From Gammaproteobacteria bacterium (lineage in GTDB: Bacteria; Pseudomonadota; Gammaproteobacteria; Thiohalomonadales; Thiohalomonadaceae), in assembly GCA_026193675.1 (NCBI GenBank), contig JAPHSO010000319.1:1-7469 (forward strand): DNA of 7,469 nt, read 5' to 3'. A model generated the notes under the pieces. It was not told where the DNA came from and searched no databases. It was given only the letters and a program-made list of their open reading frames with translations. Shown here in pieces: positions 1 to 5,361 of this stretch (positions are counted from its first letter, which is position 1; the number at the start of each line of letters is the position of its first letter). The translations under genes were made by a program, and so were the position numbers.

Positions 1-1342
1 GGCCGACATCGCGTACCACGGCTTTGGCAGCCATGGTGCCGTAGGTGATGATTTGCGATACGCGCTCACGACCGTAACGTTCGGCAACGTATTCGATCAC
101 GCGGTCGCGACCTTCCATGCAGAAATCAACGTCGAAATCCGGCAACGACACGCGTTCCGGGTTCAGAAAGCGCTCAAACAGCAGGTCATACTCGAGTGGA
201 TCGAGGTCGGTGATCAGCAGGGCATAGGCGACCAGCGAACCTGCACCTGAACCACGACCAGGACCAACCGGAATACCGTTATCCTTCGACCATTTGATAA
301 AGTCTGCAACGATCAGGAAGTAACCGGGAAATCCCATGGTGATAATAACGTCGAGTTCGATCTCCAGCCGCTCATCATAGGGTTTTCGCCTCTCGACAAA
401 GTCTGGAGCACAGCGATCAAGTAGCACATCAAGACGCTCCTCAAGCCCCTCCCAGGAGAGCTTACGGAAATACTCCGCCTCAGTCAGCCCATCGGGAATG
501 GGAAAATCTGGCAGGAAGACCTCTCCAAGGGTCATCTCCAGATTACACCGTTTGGCAATCTCTACACTATTCTCAATCGCCTCGGGGATATCGCTAAAGA
601 GCTCAATCATCTCCTCGGGTGTGCGCAGATATTGTTGATCTGAATAGAGCTTGGGGCGACGCGGATCATCAATAGTGCGCCCTTCACTGATACAGACTCT
701 AATCTCATGCGCCTCAAAATCTTCCTGCTTGAGGAAACGTACCGCATTGGTCGCAACCACCGGCACGCCCATGGTTCCTGCCAGTCTTACCGCTGCATGC
801 AGGTACTCCTCCTCTCCACTGCGGCCGGTGCGCTGCAACTCCAGATAAAAATTGTCTCCAAAAATGCGGAGGTAGTCGGTCACCAGCTCGGCAGCCAGAT
901 CATGATTATTGGCGAGTAGCGCCTCACCGATATCACCTTCACGACCACCCGAAAGCATAATCAGCCCTCGGCTATATTCGGTGAGCCACTCCCGATTGAT
1001 AATCGGCACACCACGCTGCTGACCATCGGTGTAGCTTTTGGAGATCAGTCGACTCAGGTTGAGATAACCAGCACGGTCCTTGCTGAGCAGTAGAATTTTG
1101 TGGGGCTTTAATGGCTTTTCACTATTCTCAAGCCACAATTCGCAGCCAACGATCGGCTTCAGCCCGGCACCCTGTGCTGCACCGTAAAATTTGACCAGCG
1201 CAAACAGGTTGGATATGTCGGTAATCGCCACCGCCGCCATGCCGGCATCGGCCACAGCACTCACCATCGGCTTGATGCGAATCAAGCTATCTGAGAGAGA
1301 ATATTCACTGTGAAGATTGAGGTGAACGAAGGTCGGTTCCAT
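1..1342 (-). CDS. dnaE: DNA polymerase III alpha subunit, N-terminal part (3' end outside window)
   Basis: Catalytic subunit of the replicative DNA polymerase III; it extends the leading and lagging strands. I translated this partial frame by hand from the start at 1342 to base 1, giving 447 codons with no stop. The N-terminus has the PHP domain (residues about 5-75 visible, with HLNLHSEYS and KFYGAAQGAGLKPIVG). The first His of the canonical HxH is Asn9, so the PHP metal site is probably degenerate, as in E. coli DnaE. The palm follows, with PGRGSGAGSLVAYAL near residues 358-372 and PDFDVDFC, whose Asp402 and Asp404 match the first two catalytic aspartates (E. coli D401 and D403). The third catalytic Asp lies beyond the edge. 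The ATG at 1342-1340 is chosen because an in-frame TAA lies four codons upstream. No strong Shine-Dalgarno sequence is visible. The gene is divergent from thrC, and the usual neighbours rnhB and accA are not in view. Confidence 0.97.
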   Translation of the reverse strand, partial: MEPTFVHLNLHSEYSLSDSLIRIKPMVSAVADAGMAAVAITDISNLFALVKFYGAAQGAGLKPIVGCELWLENSEKPLKPHKILLLSKDRAGYLNLSRLISKSYTDGQQRGVPIINREWLTEYSRGLIMLSGGREGDIGEALLANNHDLAAELVTDYLRIFGDNFYLELQRTGRSGEEEYLHAAVRLAGTMGVPVVATNAVRFLKQEDFEAHEIRVCISEGRTIDDPRRPKLYSDQQYLRTPEEMIELFSDIPEAIENSVEIAKRCNLEMTLGEVFLPDFPIPDGLTEAEYFRKLSWEGLEERLDVLLDRCAPDFVERRKPYDERLEIELDVIITMGFPGYFLIVADFIKWSKDNGIPVGPGRGSGAGSLVAYALLITDLDPLEYDLLFERFLNPERVSLPDFDVDFCMEGRDRVIEYVAERYGRERVSQIITYGTMAAKAVVRDVG

Positions 1343-1433
1343 CCGCGTAAGTTACAGGATCACTCTCTTTAACAACAGTCTTGACTGTCACATTTTCCTG
1401 ATCCCGGCTTTCAAAATCGGGGGAGTCTGCAGG

Positions 1434-1462
1434 AGGAATCCTGAGCCATATTCCTATATAAT
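1434..1462 (+). promoter_or_regulatory. Candidate sigma70 promoter of thrC
   Basis: The -10 box TATAAT at 1457-1462 is a perfect consensus match. The hexamer at the matching -35 position (1434-1439, AGGAAT) is poor, so the promoter would be weak or need an activator. The expected transcript start near 1469 leaves a leader of about 35 nt. No clear Shine-Dalgarno sequence precedes the thrC ATG. Confidence 0.5.
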
Positions 1463-1481
1463 CGCGCCACTTTTTGACCAA
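1453..1481 (-). promoter_or_regulatory. Candidate sigma70 promoter of dnaE
   Basis: Read on the minus strand, TTGGTC (1481-1476) is followed after 17 nt by TATAGG (1458-1453). Both boxes are imperfect. The -10 overlaps the thrC -10 by two bases because the TATATA core is self-complementary. This would give dnaE a leader of about 100 nt. Confidence 0.35.
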
Positions 1482-1504
1482 ACTGAATAAAAAGCAGTCA
1501 CAGC

Positions 1505-2977
1505 ATGAACTTTATCGAAACACGCGGCAATGATGGCAAGCACCCACTGAAGGTCTCATTTTCTGATGCAATTTTGAATCCCATCTCCTCTTTCGGTGGC
1601 ATCTACTCACCAGAAAGCCTGCCCAATCTTGGCAGTGATTTCCTTAGCAACCATCTTGATGCCGACTATAAGAGCCTCGCTCGCAATGTTCTAAACGCAT
1701 TTGAGATCGATATTGACGCCGCAGTCATCGATGAGGCTCTGGCTCTATACGACACCTTTGATGATCCAACCAATCCGGTTCCTGTGACCAGGGTCAACGA
1801 TGACCTCTATGTGAGTGAGCTCTACCACGGCCCAACTCGAGCCTTTAAAGATATGGCGCTTCAGCCTTTCGGAATTGTGCTCTCATCGCTGGCGCAAAAG
1901 CGTAATGAGAACTACCTGATTCTTGCTGCCACCTCAGGTGACACCGGACCGGCTGCACTGGAGACCTTTAAGAACCGCGCCAATGTACGTGTCGCCTGCA
2001 TGTATCCTGACGGTGGCACCTCAGATGTGCAACGTCTGCAGATGGTGACCGAGGATGCAGCCAATTTAAAAGTGATCGGTGTAAAGGGGGACTTTGACGA
2101 TACCCAGAGCGCACTCAAAAGATTGCTAGGTTCTGAAAGTTTCAGACAACAATTACAGGATAAGAAGATCCACCTGTCAGCAGCCAACTCGGTCAATTTT
2201 GGGCGCATCATCTTCCAGACCATCTACCACATCCACTCTTATCTCGAGCTGGTACGTCAGGATGCAATCGCTATGGGCGACAAGGTCTATCTAAATGTGC
2301 CCAGTGGCAACTTCGGCAATGCACTGGGTGGTTACTACGCCATGCAGATGGGGCTTCCTGTCGAGAAAATTCTAATCGCCTCCAACAACAACAATGTGTT
2401 GACTCAGGTGATTCAAACCGGTGCCTATGATCTGCGCAGCAAGGCGGTTATTCCCACAACCTCACCGGCAATGGATATTCTCAAATCATCCAATATTGAG
2501 CGAATTCTGTTTGATCTGTTTGGCGCAGAACGTACCAAACAGCTGATGGCCCAACTTGATGATGAGAAACACTATCAGCTTGAAGCCGATGAGCTGGCGA
2601 AAATCCAGGAGATCTTTGTTGCAGATTTCTGCAACGATGATGAGGGTAAGCAATATATAAAGGATGCCTTTGCCAAAGGCTATCTGATGGATCCGCACAC
2701 TGCGACCTGCTTTAAGGCCTACGACACCTGTCGTGACAACAAAACACTTAAGACAATTGCCTACTCAACAGCGGAATGGACCAAGTTCTCTCCGGTGATA
2801 GCCAATGCGCTGACTGGTGAGGTTGATGCCCGCGACCTTGATGCGCTCAAGTCGATAGCCAAAGAGGCGAGTATTGAGATTCCTAAAGTGATTAATGATC
2901 TCTTTACTAAAGAGATCACTCAAAAAAGAGTGATTGAGAAAGAGCAGATCGAAGCAGAGATTCTCGCTTTCTTATAA
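1505..2977 (+). CDS. thrC: Threonine synthase (O-phospho-L-homoserine to L-threonine)
   Basis: PLP-dependent cytoplasmic enzyme for the last step of threonine synthesis: it converts O-phosphohomoserine to threonine and phosphate. The 490-residue protein has the N-terminal threonine synthase domain (about residues 2-80) and then the PLP fold. HGPTRAFKDMAL contains the Schiff-base lysine Lys115, ATSGDTG lies at 142-148, SAANSVNFGR at 225-234, and the glycine-rich segment NVPSGNFGNALGG at 264-276. The length fits the longer class I enzymes of Gammaproteobacteria; E. coli ThrC is shorter, at about 428. The start gives MNFIETRG, a typical N-terminus, although no good Shine-Dalgarno sequence is present. 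Neither hom nor thrB is adjacent: dnaE diverges upstream and an unrelated gene converges downstream, so this looks monocistronic. The frame is intact, with all key residues present. Confidence 0.97.
   Translation: MNFIETRGNDGKHPLKVSFSDAILNPISSFGGIYSPESLPNLGSDFLSNHLDADYKSLARNVLNAFEIDIDAAVIDEALALYDTFDDPTNPVPVTRVNDDLYVSELYHGPTRAFKDMALQPFGIVLSSLAQKRNENYLILAATSGDTGPAALETFKNRANVRVACMYPDGGTSDVQRLQMVTEDAANLKVIGVKGDFDDTQSALKRLLGSESFRQQLQDKKIHLSAANSVNFGRIIFQTIYHIHSYLELVRQDAIAMGDKVYLNVPSGNFGNALGGYYAMQMGLPVEKILIASNNNNVLTQVIQTGAYDLRSKAVIPTTSPAMDILKSSNIERILFDLFGAERTKQLMAQLDDEKHYQLEADELAKIQEIFVADFCNDDEGKQYIKDAFAKGYLMDPHTATCFKAYDTCRDNKTLKTIAYSTAEWTKFSPVIANALTGEVDARDLDALKSIAKEASIEIPKVINDLFTKEITQKRVIEKEQIEAEILAFL
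2896..2934 (+). repeat. Two overlapping inverted repeats at the 3' end of thrC
   Basis: Positions 2896-2918 form a perfect odd palindrome (TGATCTCTTTA, central C, TAAAGAGATCA). Positions 2915-2934 form a second inverted repeat, ATCACTC, six A's, GAGTGAT. They share bases 2915-2918, so the two hairpins cannot form fully at once. Both are coding, in about the last 27 codons of thrC. Any regulatory role is inference. Confidence 0.55.
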
Positions 2978-2993
2978 GTTCTGATGGCAAAAT

Positions 2994-3011
2994 CCGGGTA
3001 TGGAAACCTGG
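2994..3011. terminator. Weak hairpin between convergent thrC and the 100-aa membrane protein gene
   Basis: CCGGGT (2994-2999) can pair with ACCTGG (3006-3011) across a six-base loop, with one G-U pair in the plus-strand RNA. There is no U-tract on the plus strand. The minus-strand reading is followed by ATTTT but has one mismatch. It is the only plausible stop signal in this 64-base convergent gap, and termination may instead be Rho-dependent. Confidence 0.25.
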
Positions 3012-3041
3012 CTACATCACCCATATTCAGATTGAATCAGA

Positions 3042-3344
3042 TCACTTTACAAAGGATAGATAGAGATAGAGAATAGCCAAAGTGATTGCAATACCGGCAA
3101 TACCCATCATAACGATACTAGAGCGTTTTCTACGCAATCCATGAAGAATCCAGTAACTTTCCAAACCGATAAATCCGGCAGTTGCGCCATAGGCTAAAAA
3201 CAGATTCGTGTTCTCTAAATTCGCCTGCAAGATAAAGACAACGTAAAAGAGAAATGCGACGCCAACTGGAATTAATGAAAATATCCAGCTACCTACATCA
3301 TCTGAACTGTTTGCAGGAGTTAATGACTCATTCTTTTCTTCCAT
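3042..3344 (-). CDS. Small three-helix inner-membrane protein, unknown function
   Basis: I do not recognise the family. The 100-residue product has an acidic, polar N-terminus (residues 1-18, with Asp15 and Asp16). Three hydrophobic helices follow, at about 20-40, 47-68 and 76-98. The strongly basic loop after helix 2 (RRKR at 71-74) puts that loop in the cytoplasm by the positive-inside rule, so the predicted topology is N-in, C-out. No catalytic or metal-binding motif is visible. The ATG at 3344 has only a weak ribosome site (AAGG about 10 nt upstream). The codons for the last residues contain a GATA-rich near-repeat (3055-3076). The gene is convergent with thrC and shares a strand with the two genes to its right, but a hairpin terminator at 3466-3491 separates it from them. 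That it is a real gene is supported by the coherent membrane topology and lack of any competing frame. Confidence 0.65.
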   Translation of the reverse strand: MEEKNESLTPANSSDDVGSWIFSLIPVGVAFLFYVVFILQANLENTNLFLAYGATAGFIGLESYWILHGLRRKRSSIVMMGIAGIAITLAILYLYLSFVK

Positions 3345-3462
3345 AACCCAACCTTAAATATAACCGTTGATCAACAAATTTGAATTGCATCAAATCAGGT
3401 ATCCAAAACCTGTTGGTGCATGGCCATTCAGGGCCACTAAGTAAATATAGGATTCAATCCAG

Positions 3463-3491
3463 AAACTCGCCTCAACAAAAGCCGAGGCGAG
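3463..3491 (-). terminator. Hairpin terminator of the basic coiled-coil protein gene
   Basis: CTCGCCTC (3466-3473) and GAGGCGAG (3484-3491) form a perfect 8-bp, GC-rich stem with a 10-base loop, 18 nt past the stop codon. On the minus strand the stem is followed by only TTTCTGG, so the U-tract is short and termination may be partial. The remaining bases between 3345 and 3465 hold only small dyads (CAGGT/ACCTG near 3397-3413 and TGGCC/GGCCA at 3421-3436), and no gene is seen there. Confidence 0.6.
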
Positions 3492-3508
3492 CCGGATCGA
3501 TTAGGTGA

Positions 3509-3952
3509 TTACTTCTTTGCGGCAACCTTGCGCTTTACTCGACGCTTTGTCGCCGGTTTTGATGCTTTGCGCGCAACAGCTCTATCATGAGCCGTTACCG
3601 TTTTATCAAAGGCCTTAAAGCCCGCCTTGTAATGAGCGTATGCCACCTTCAGCTCCTGAAGCTCTGCCTTAGCATCTCTTAGCTCTAGATTGAGCTCTCT
3701 CGCTGCAGTAGTTGATGTCTCAATTGTATTTTCGAGTGCCTTTAGGCGCTTTTTCTTTGCAGGTGAAGTCTTCTTGGCAATGTCGGCAAGTAGTGCAACT
3801 TTTTTAGGTTTGGCCACTTTTGCTGCATTACTGTGTCTCGCTTTTTTCTTTGTCAGTTGCGCAACCGTTTTTGTGAGCTGAGCTTTTGAACGATCAAGCA
3901 ATCTCTCCAGAGTGACTCGGCTTTTTTCGAAATCTTTAATTTCTTCCTTCAT
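3509..3952 (-). CDS. Lys/Ala-rich coiled-coil protein with basic C-terminal tail (possible nucleoid-associated protein)
   Basis: No confident family match. The 147-residue product is very rich in Lys, Ala and Arg. Residues about 5-40 and 66-112 look like amphipathic coiled coils; the first contains a near-repeat AQLTK spaced by nine residues. A Lys/Pro linker at about 45-70 (AKPKK, SPAKKKR) joins them. Residues 124-147 form a disordered, strongly basic tail with PATKRRVKRKVAAKK. The tail resembles histone H1-like or AlgP-like bacterial tails, which suggests DNA or RNA binding; this is inference from composition. No signal peptide or membrane helix is present. A GTG at 3961 is in frame, but AGGTG (3963-3959) sits 6 nt before the ATG at 3952 and overlaps that GTG, so the ATG is preferred. 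It has its own promoter and terminator, so it looks like a single-gene unit. Confidence 0.75.
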   Translation of the reverse strand: MKEEIKDFEKSRVTLERLLDRSKAQLTKTVAQLTKKKARHSNAAKVAKPKKVALLADIAKKTSPAKKKRLKALENTIETSTTAARELNLELRDAKAELQELKVAYAHYKAGFKAFDKTVTAHDRAVARKASKPATKRRVKRKVAAKK

Positions 3953-3988
3953 ATTCTTCACCTATGTTAATTTTTAAAACTGTTGTAG

Positions 3989-4016
3989 CTTATACAATAG
4001 ATAAAGATATTTCCAA
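3989..4016 (-). promoter_or_regulatory. Candidate sigma70 promoter of the basic coiled-coil protein gene
   Basis: On the minus strand, TTGGAA (4016-4011) and TATAAG (3994-3989, five of six consensus bases) are spaced by 16 nt. The predicted transcript start near 3982 gives a leader of about 30 nt before the ATG at 3952. An inverted repeat TTGTA/TACAA (3983-3987 with 3993-3997) overlaps the -10 box and could be an operator. Confidence 0.5.
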
Positions 4017-4044
4017 CTACTAATTATATTTTTCGTAAACATCA

Positions 4045-4066
4045 ATAATTCAACTAGATGAATTAT
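4045..4066. repeat. AT-rich inverted repeat downstream of the HDOD gene
   Basis: ATAATTCA and TGAATTAT form a perfect 8-bp dyad around a six-base spacer, 17 bases past the HDOD stop codon. It has no U-tract in either direction, so it is a poor intrinsic terminator. It could be a protein-binding dyad or protect a 3' end; its function is unknown. Confidence 0.4.
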
Positions 4067-4082
4067 AAAAACCCATTCGTCA

Positions 4083-4919
4083 TCACATCATAAAATCGGA
4101 CGTTTCAGGTTCAACTTCAGATAACAGCTCTTTAATTAAATTACCCGATAAAGATATATAGTTGTATACCGAAAGATCAGGCTCTATCTCTAATCCGTCA
4201 AAGTTTATAAACGGCTGAACATTATCTGCATAACTTGCCGAAAGATGAACGATAGATGCCTCATTGATATAACTTCCCGCCTGGTAAAAATGATTACGAT
4301 ATTGGGCAACGACCACAAAAATTTCTGGAAGCCCCCATTTACGCATCAGCTCAGCACCAATATCTGCATGGGTATATCCCAATATCGACTCTTCCACCTC
4401 ATAGATATTTTGGTTGTTTTCTTTGGCAATTTGTAAAATACGTTTTGAAACCTGAGGGAGTTTTTGCAAAAAAATTAAAGCACCAATATTGCTCAACAGT
4501 GCCGGTGCAAAAATATTGTGTCTGGGAATAAGCTGGCGCTGGTCCAGACGTTTGGCCATTCCGGCACAAACCAGATTATTCATCCAAAATGATTCAACAT
4601 TGACCACATTTTTTGGAATATCCTTAAACTTCTCTCCAACCTTGGTCACCACCACAATATCTCGCAGCGCCTTGAGACCAACAACGTTAATGGCGTGGGA
4701 TACGGTCTCGATCTGTGCGATCATCCCATAGTAGGCACTATTGACCATCTGTAGCACCTTTGCTGTTAGAACCGCATCTTGTGAAACCAGATCAACAATA
4801 TCGGCAGCTGAAGACTCACTGGAGTCAATTAGCTCTAAAATCTCATAGACCACGCTGGGTAGTGTCATGAGCTCGGGATCATCTTTAAGAAGCAGCCCCA
4901 GATCAGGAAGTTCTATCAT
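4083..4919 (-). CDS. HDOD-domain signalling protein (PF08668 type)
   Basis: Cytoplasmic protein of 278 residues, made almost entirely of one HDOD domain (about residues 12-215) plus a short C-terminal extension ending in acidic residues. HDOD domains are HD-fold relatives without the catalytic metal site, found in regulators of signal transduction, motility and chemotaxis. Family features visible here are LPSVVYEILELI (20-31), the segment DLVSQDAVLTAKVLQMVNSAYYG (43-65), VSHAINVVGLKALRDIVV (73-90) and THADIGAELMRKWGLP (183-198). Where a true HD enzyme has His-Asp, this protein has LLSNIGALIF (141-150), so hydrolase activity is not expected. No EAL, GGDEF or receiver domain is attached. The start is well supported by GGAG (4930-4927) seven bases before the ATG. 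It diverges from the binding-protein/sensor operon across a long regulatory region. The exact pathway cannot be told. Confidence 0.9.
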   Translation of the reverse strand: MIELPDLGLLLKDDPELMTLPSVVYEILELIDSSESSAADIVDLVSQDAVLTAKVLQMVNSAYYGMIAQIETVSHAINVVGLKALRDIVVVTKVGEKFKDIPKNVVNVESFWMNNLVCAGMAKRLDQRQLIPRHNIFAPALLSNIGALIFLQKLPQVSKRILQIAKENNQNIYEVEESILGYTHADIGAELMRKWGLPEIFVVVAQYRNHFYQAGSYINEASIVHLSASYADNVQPFINFDGLEIEPDLSVYNYISLSGNLIKELLSEVEPETSDFMM

Positions 4920-5007
4920 TTTTATTCTCCGCCTCTTAGTGTGAGTAAAATAAACATAGTCGTTGAATAGAAGAAAGAAAGTAAATTCCTACTTCACAAT
5001 CACAAAA

Positions 5008-5023
5008 TGTGAATCCAGTCACA
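5008..5023. promoter_or_regulatory. Perfect CRP/Vfr-type binding site
   Basis: TGTGA-ATCCAG-TCACA matches the CRP consensus half-sites exactly with the correct six-base spacer, and the left flank AAAA also fits. It lies 88 bases upstream of the HDOD ATG. If the HDOD -10 is AACATA read on the minus strand (4958-4953, TATGTT), the site centre is about 70 bases upstream of the transcript start, close to a class I activator position. Its distance from the rightward promoter (over 200 bases) makes direct activation there less likely. Confidence 0.6.
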
Positions 5024-5192
5024 CATCACATTAAATGGAAAGTTCAGTAGTTTTTGTGATTAACATCTTTCACTTTCAAAATTCCCTGAAATTTTCATAA
5101 AGCCACCTTCAGATCTCAGCTCACTCAACAGAGATATATCTGCCCTAATAATCCCATTAAATACAGACAGTTAGATAAAACTATCAGCCACC

Positions 5193-5221
5193 TTGGCATA
5201 ATGGCCTGAAACGTCTATCCT
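5193..5221 (+). promoter_or_regulatory. Candidate sigma70 promoter of the binding-protein/sensor operon
   Basis: TTGGCA (5193-5198, five of six consensus bases) and TATCCT (5216-5221, four of six) are spaced by exactly 17 nt. The predicted transcript start near 5228 gives a leader of about 134 nt before the ATG at 5362. Confidence 0.4.
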
Positions 5222-5345
5222 ATTCCTACAAGGACACGTTTAATCAGCACCAAAGTTCAATTATTAAAAATTGCTGATGCGACAGACGAACGCAACAACA
5301 ACTCATCAACATAGATCAGAGTGTAACTGTCGTAGTGGACTTAAC

Positions 5346-5351
5346 AGGAGG
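5346..5351 (+). promoter_or_regulatory. Strong Shine-Dalgarno site that decides the start of the binding protein
   Basis: AGGAGG at 5346-5351 is a full consensus ribosome site. It lies downstream of the in-frame GTG at 5335 and so excludes that start. The ATG at 5362 (spacing 10) is preferred; the adjacent TTG at 5359 (spacing 7) is possible and would add one residue. Confidence 0.8.
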
Positions 5352-5361
5352 AGATAAATTG

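Larger units (their letters stand above)
1343..1504. promoter_or_regulatory. Divergent dnaE/thrC intergenic control region
   Basis: These 162 bases separate two divergent genes and must hold both promoters. Visible elements are a perfect TATAAT at 1457-1462 facing thrC, an overlapping TATAGG-like box facing dnaE, and an inverted repeat ACAGTC-TT-GACTGT at 1375-1388. The inverted repeat lies in the putative dnaE leader and could be a small operator or an RNA hairpin. No factor is recognised for it. No short coding sequence is supported here. Confidence 0.6.
4920..5334. promoter_or_regulatory. Long divergent regulatory region, HDOD gene / binding-protein operon
   Basis: These 415 AT-rich bases hold no supported gene. 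They contain a CRP-type palindrome within a cluster of TGTGA/TCACA half-sites (4994-5059), and dyads AGATCT (5112-5117) and AGATATATCT (5132-5141). A promoter candidate for the rightward operon at 5193-5221 follows, then a leader with the inverted repeat ATCAGC/GCTGAT (5243-5248 with 5273-5278). The HDOD promoter probably lies at about 4947-4960 on the minus strand, but its -35 box is not clear. Confidence 0.6.

Noticed and set aside
53..919. Open frames on the plus strand opposite dnaE
   Set aside because: They are antisense to a clear, uninterrupted dnaE frame, lack ribosome sites, and encode no recognisable protein.
1912..2698. Minus-strand open frames inside thrC
   Set aside because: They are shadows of the intact thrC frame, which keeps all its PLP-site motifs.
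3953..3961. GTG at 3961 as the start of the basic coiled-coil protein
   Set aside because: The GTG overlaps the AGGTG ribosome site that is ideally placed, 6 nt before the ATG at 3952.
5035..5100. A 21-codon plus-strand frame in the intergenic region
   Set aside because: It has no Shine-Dalgarno sequence, is very short, and lies between regulatory elements.
5193..5208. TGGCA near 5194 as a sigma54 promoter
   Set aside because: The required GC of the -12 element is not at the correct distance. The same bases fit a sigma70 -35 box with 17-nt spacing to TATCCT.
4920..5334. A tRNA, small RNA gene or CRISPR repeats in the long intergenic region
   Set aside because: I saw no cloverleaf arms and no regularly spaced repeats. 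No hairpin with a U-tract was found that would end a small RNA.
5277..5357. A 26-codon upstream frame ending in TAA just before the binding-protein start
   Set aside because: There is no ribosome site before its ATG. Its product (rich in Thr, Asn and Arg) shows no run of one amino acid typical of attenuator leader peptides.
5335..5361. GTG at 5335 as the start of the binding protein
   Set aside because: The strong AGGAGG lies downstream of this codon, inside the would-be extension. The extra nine residues would also precede a normal signal peptide.
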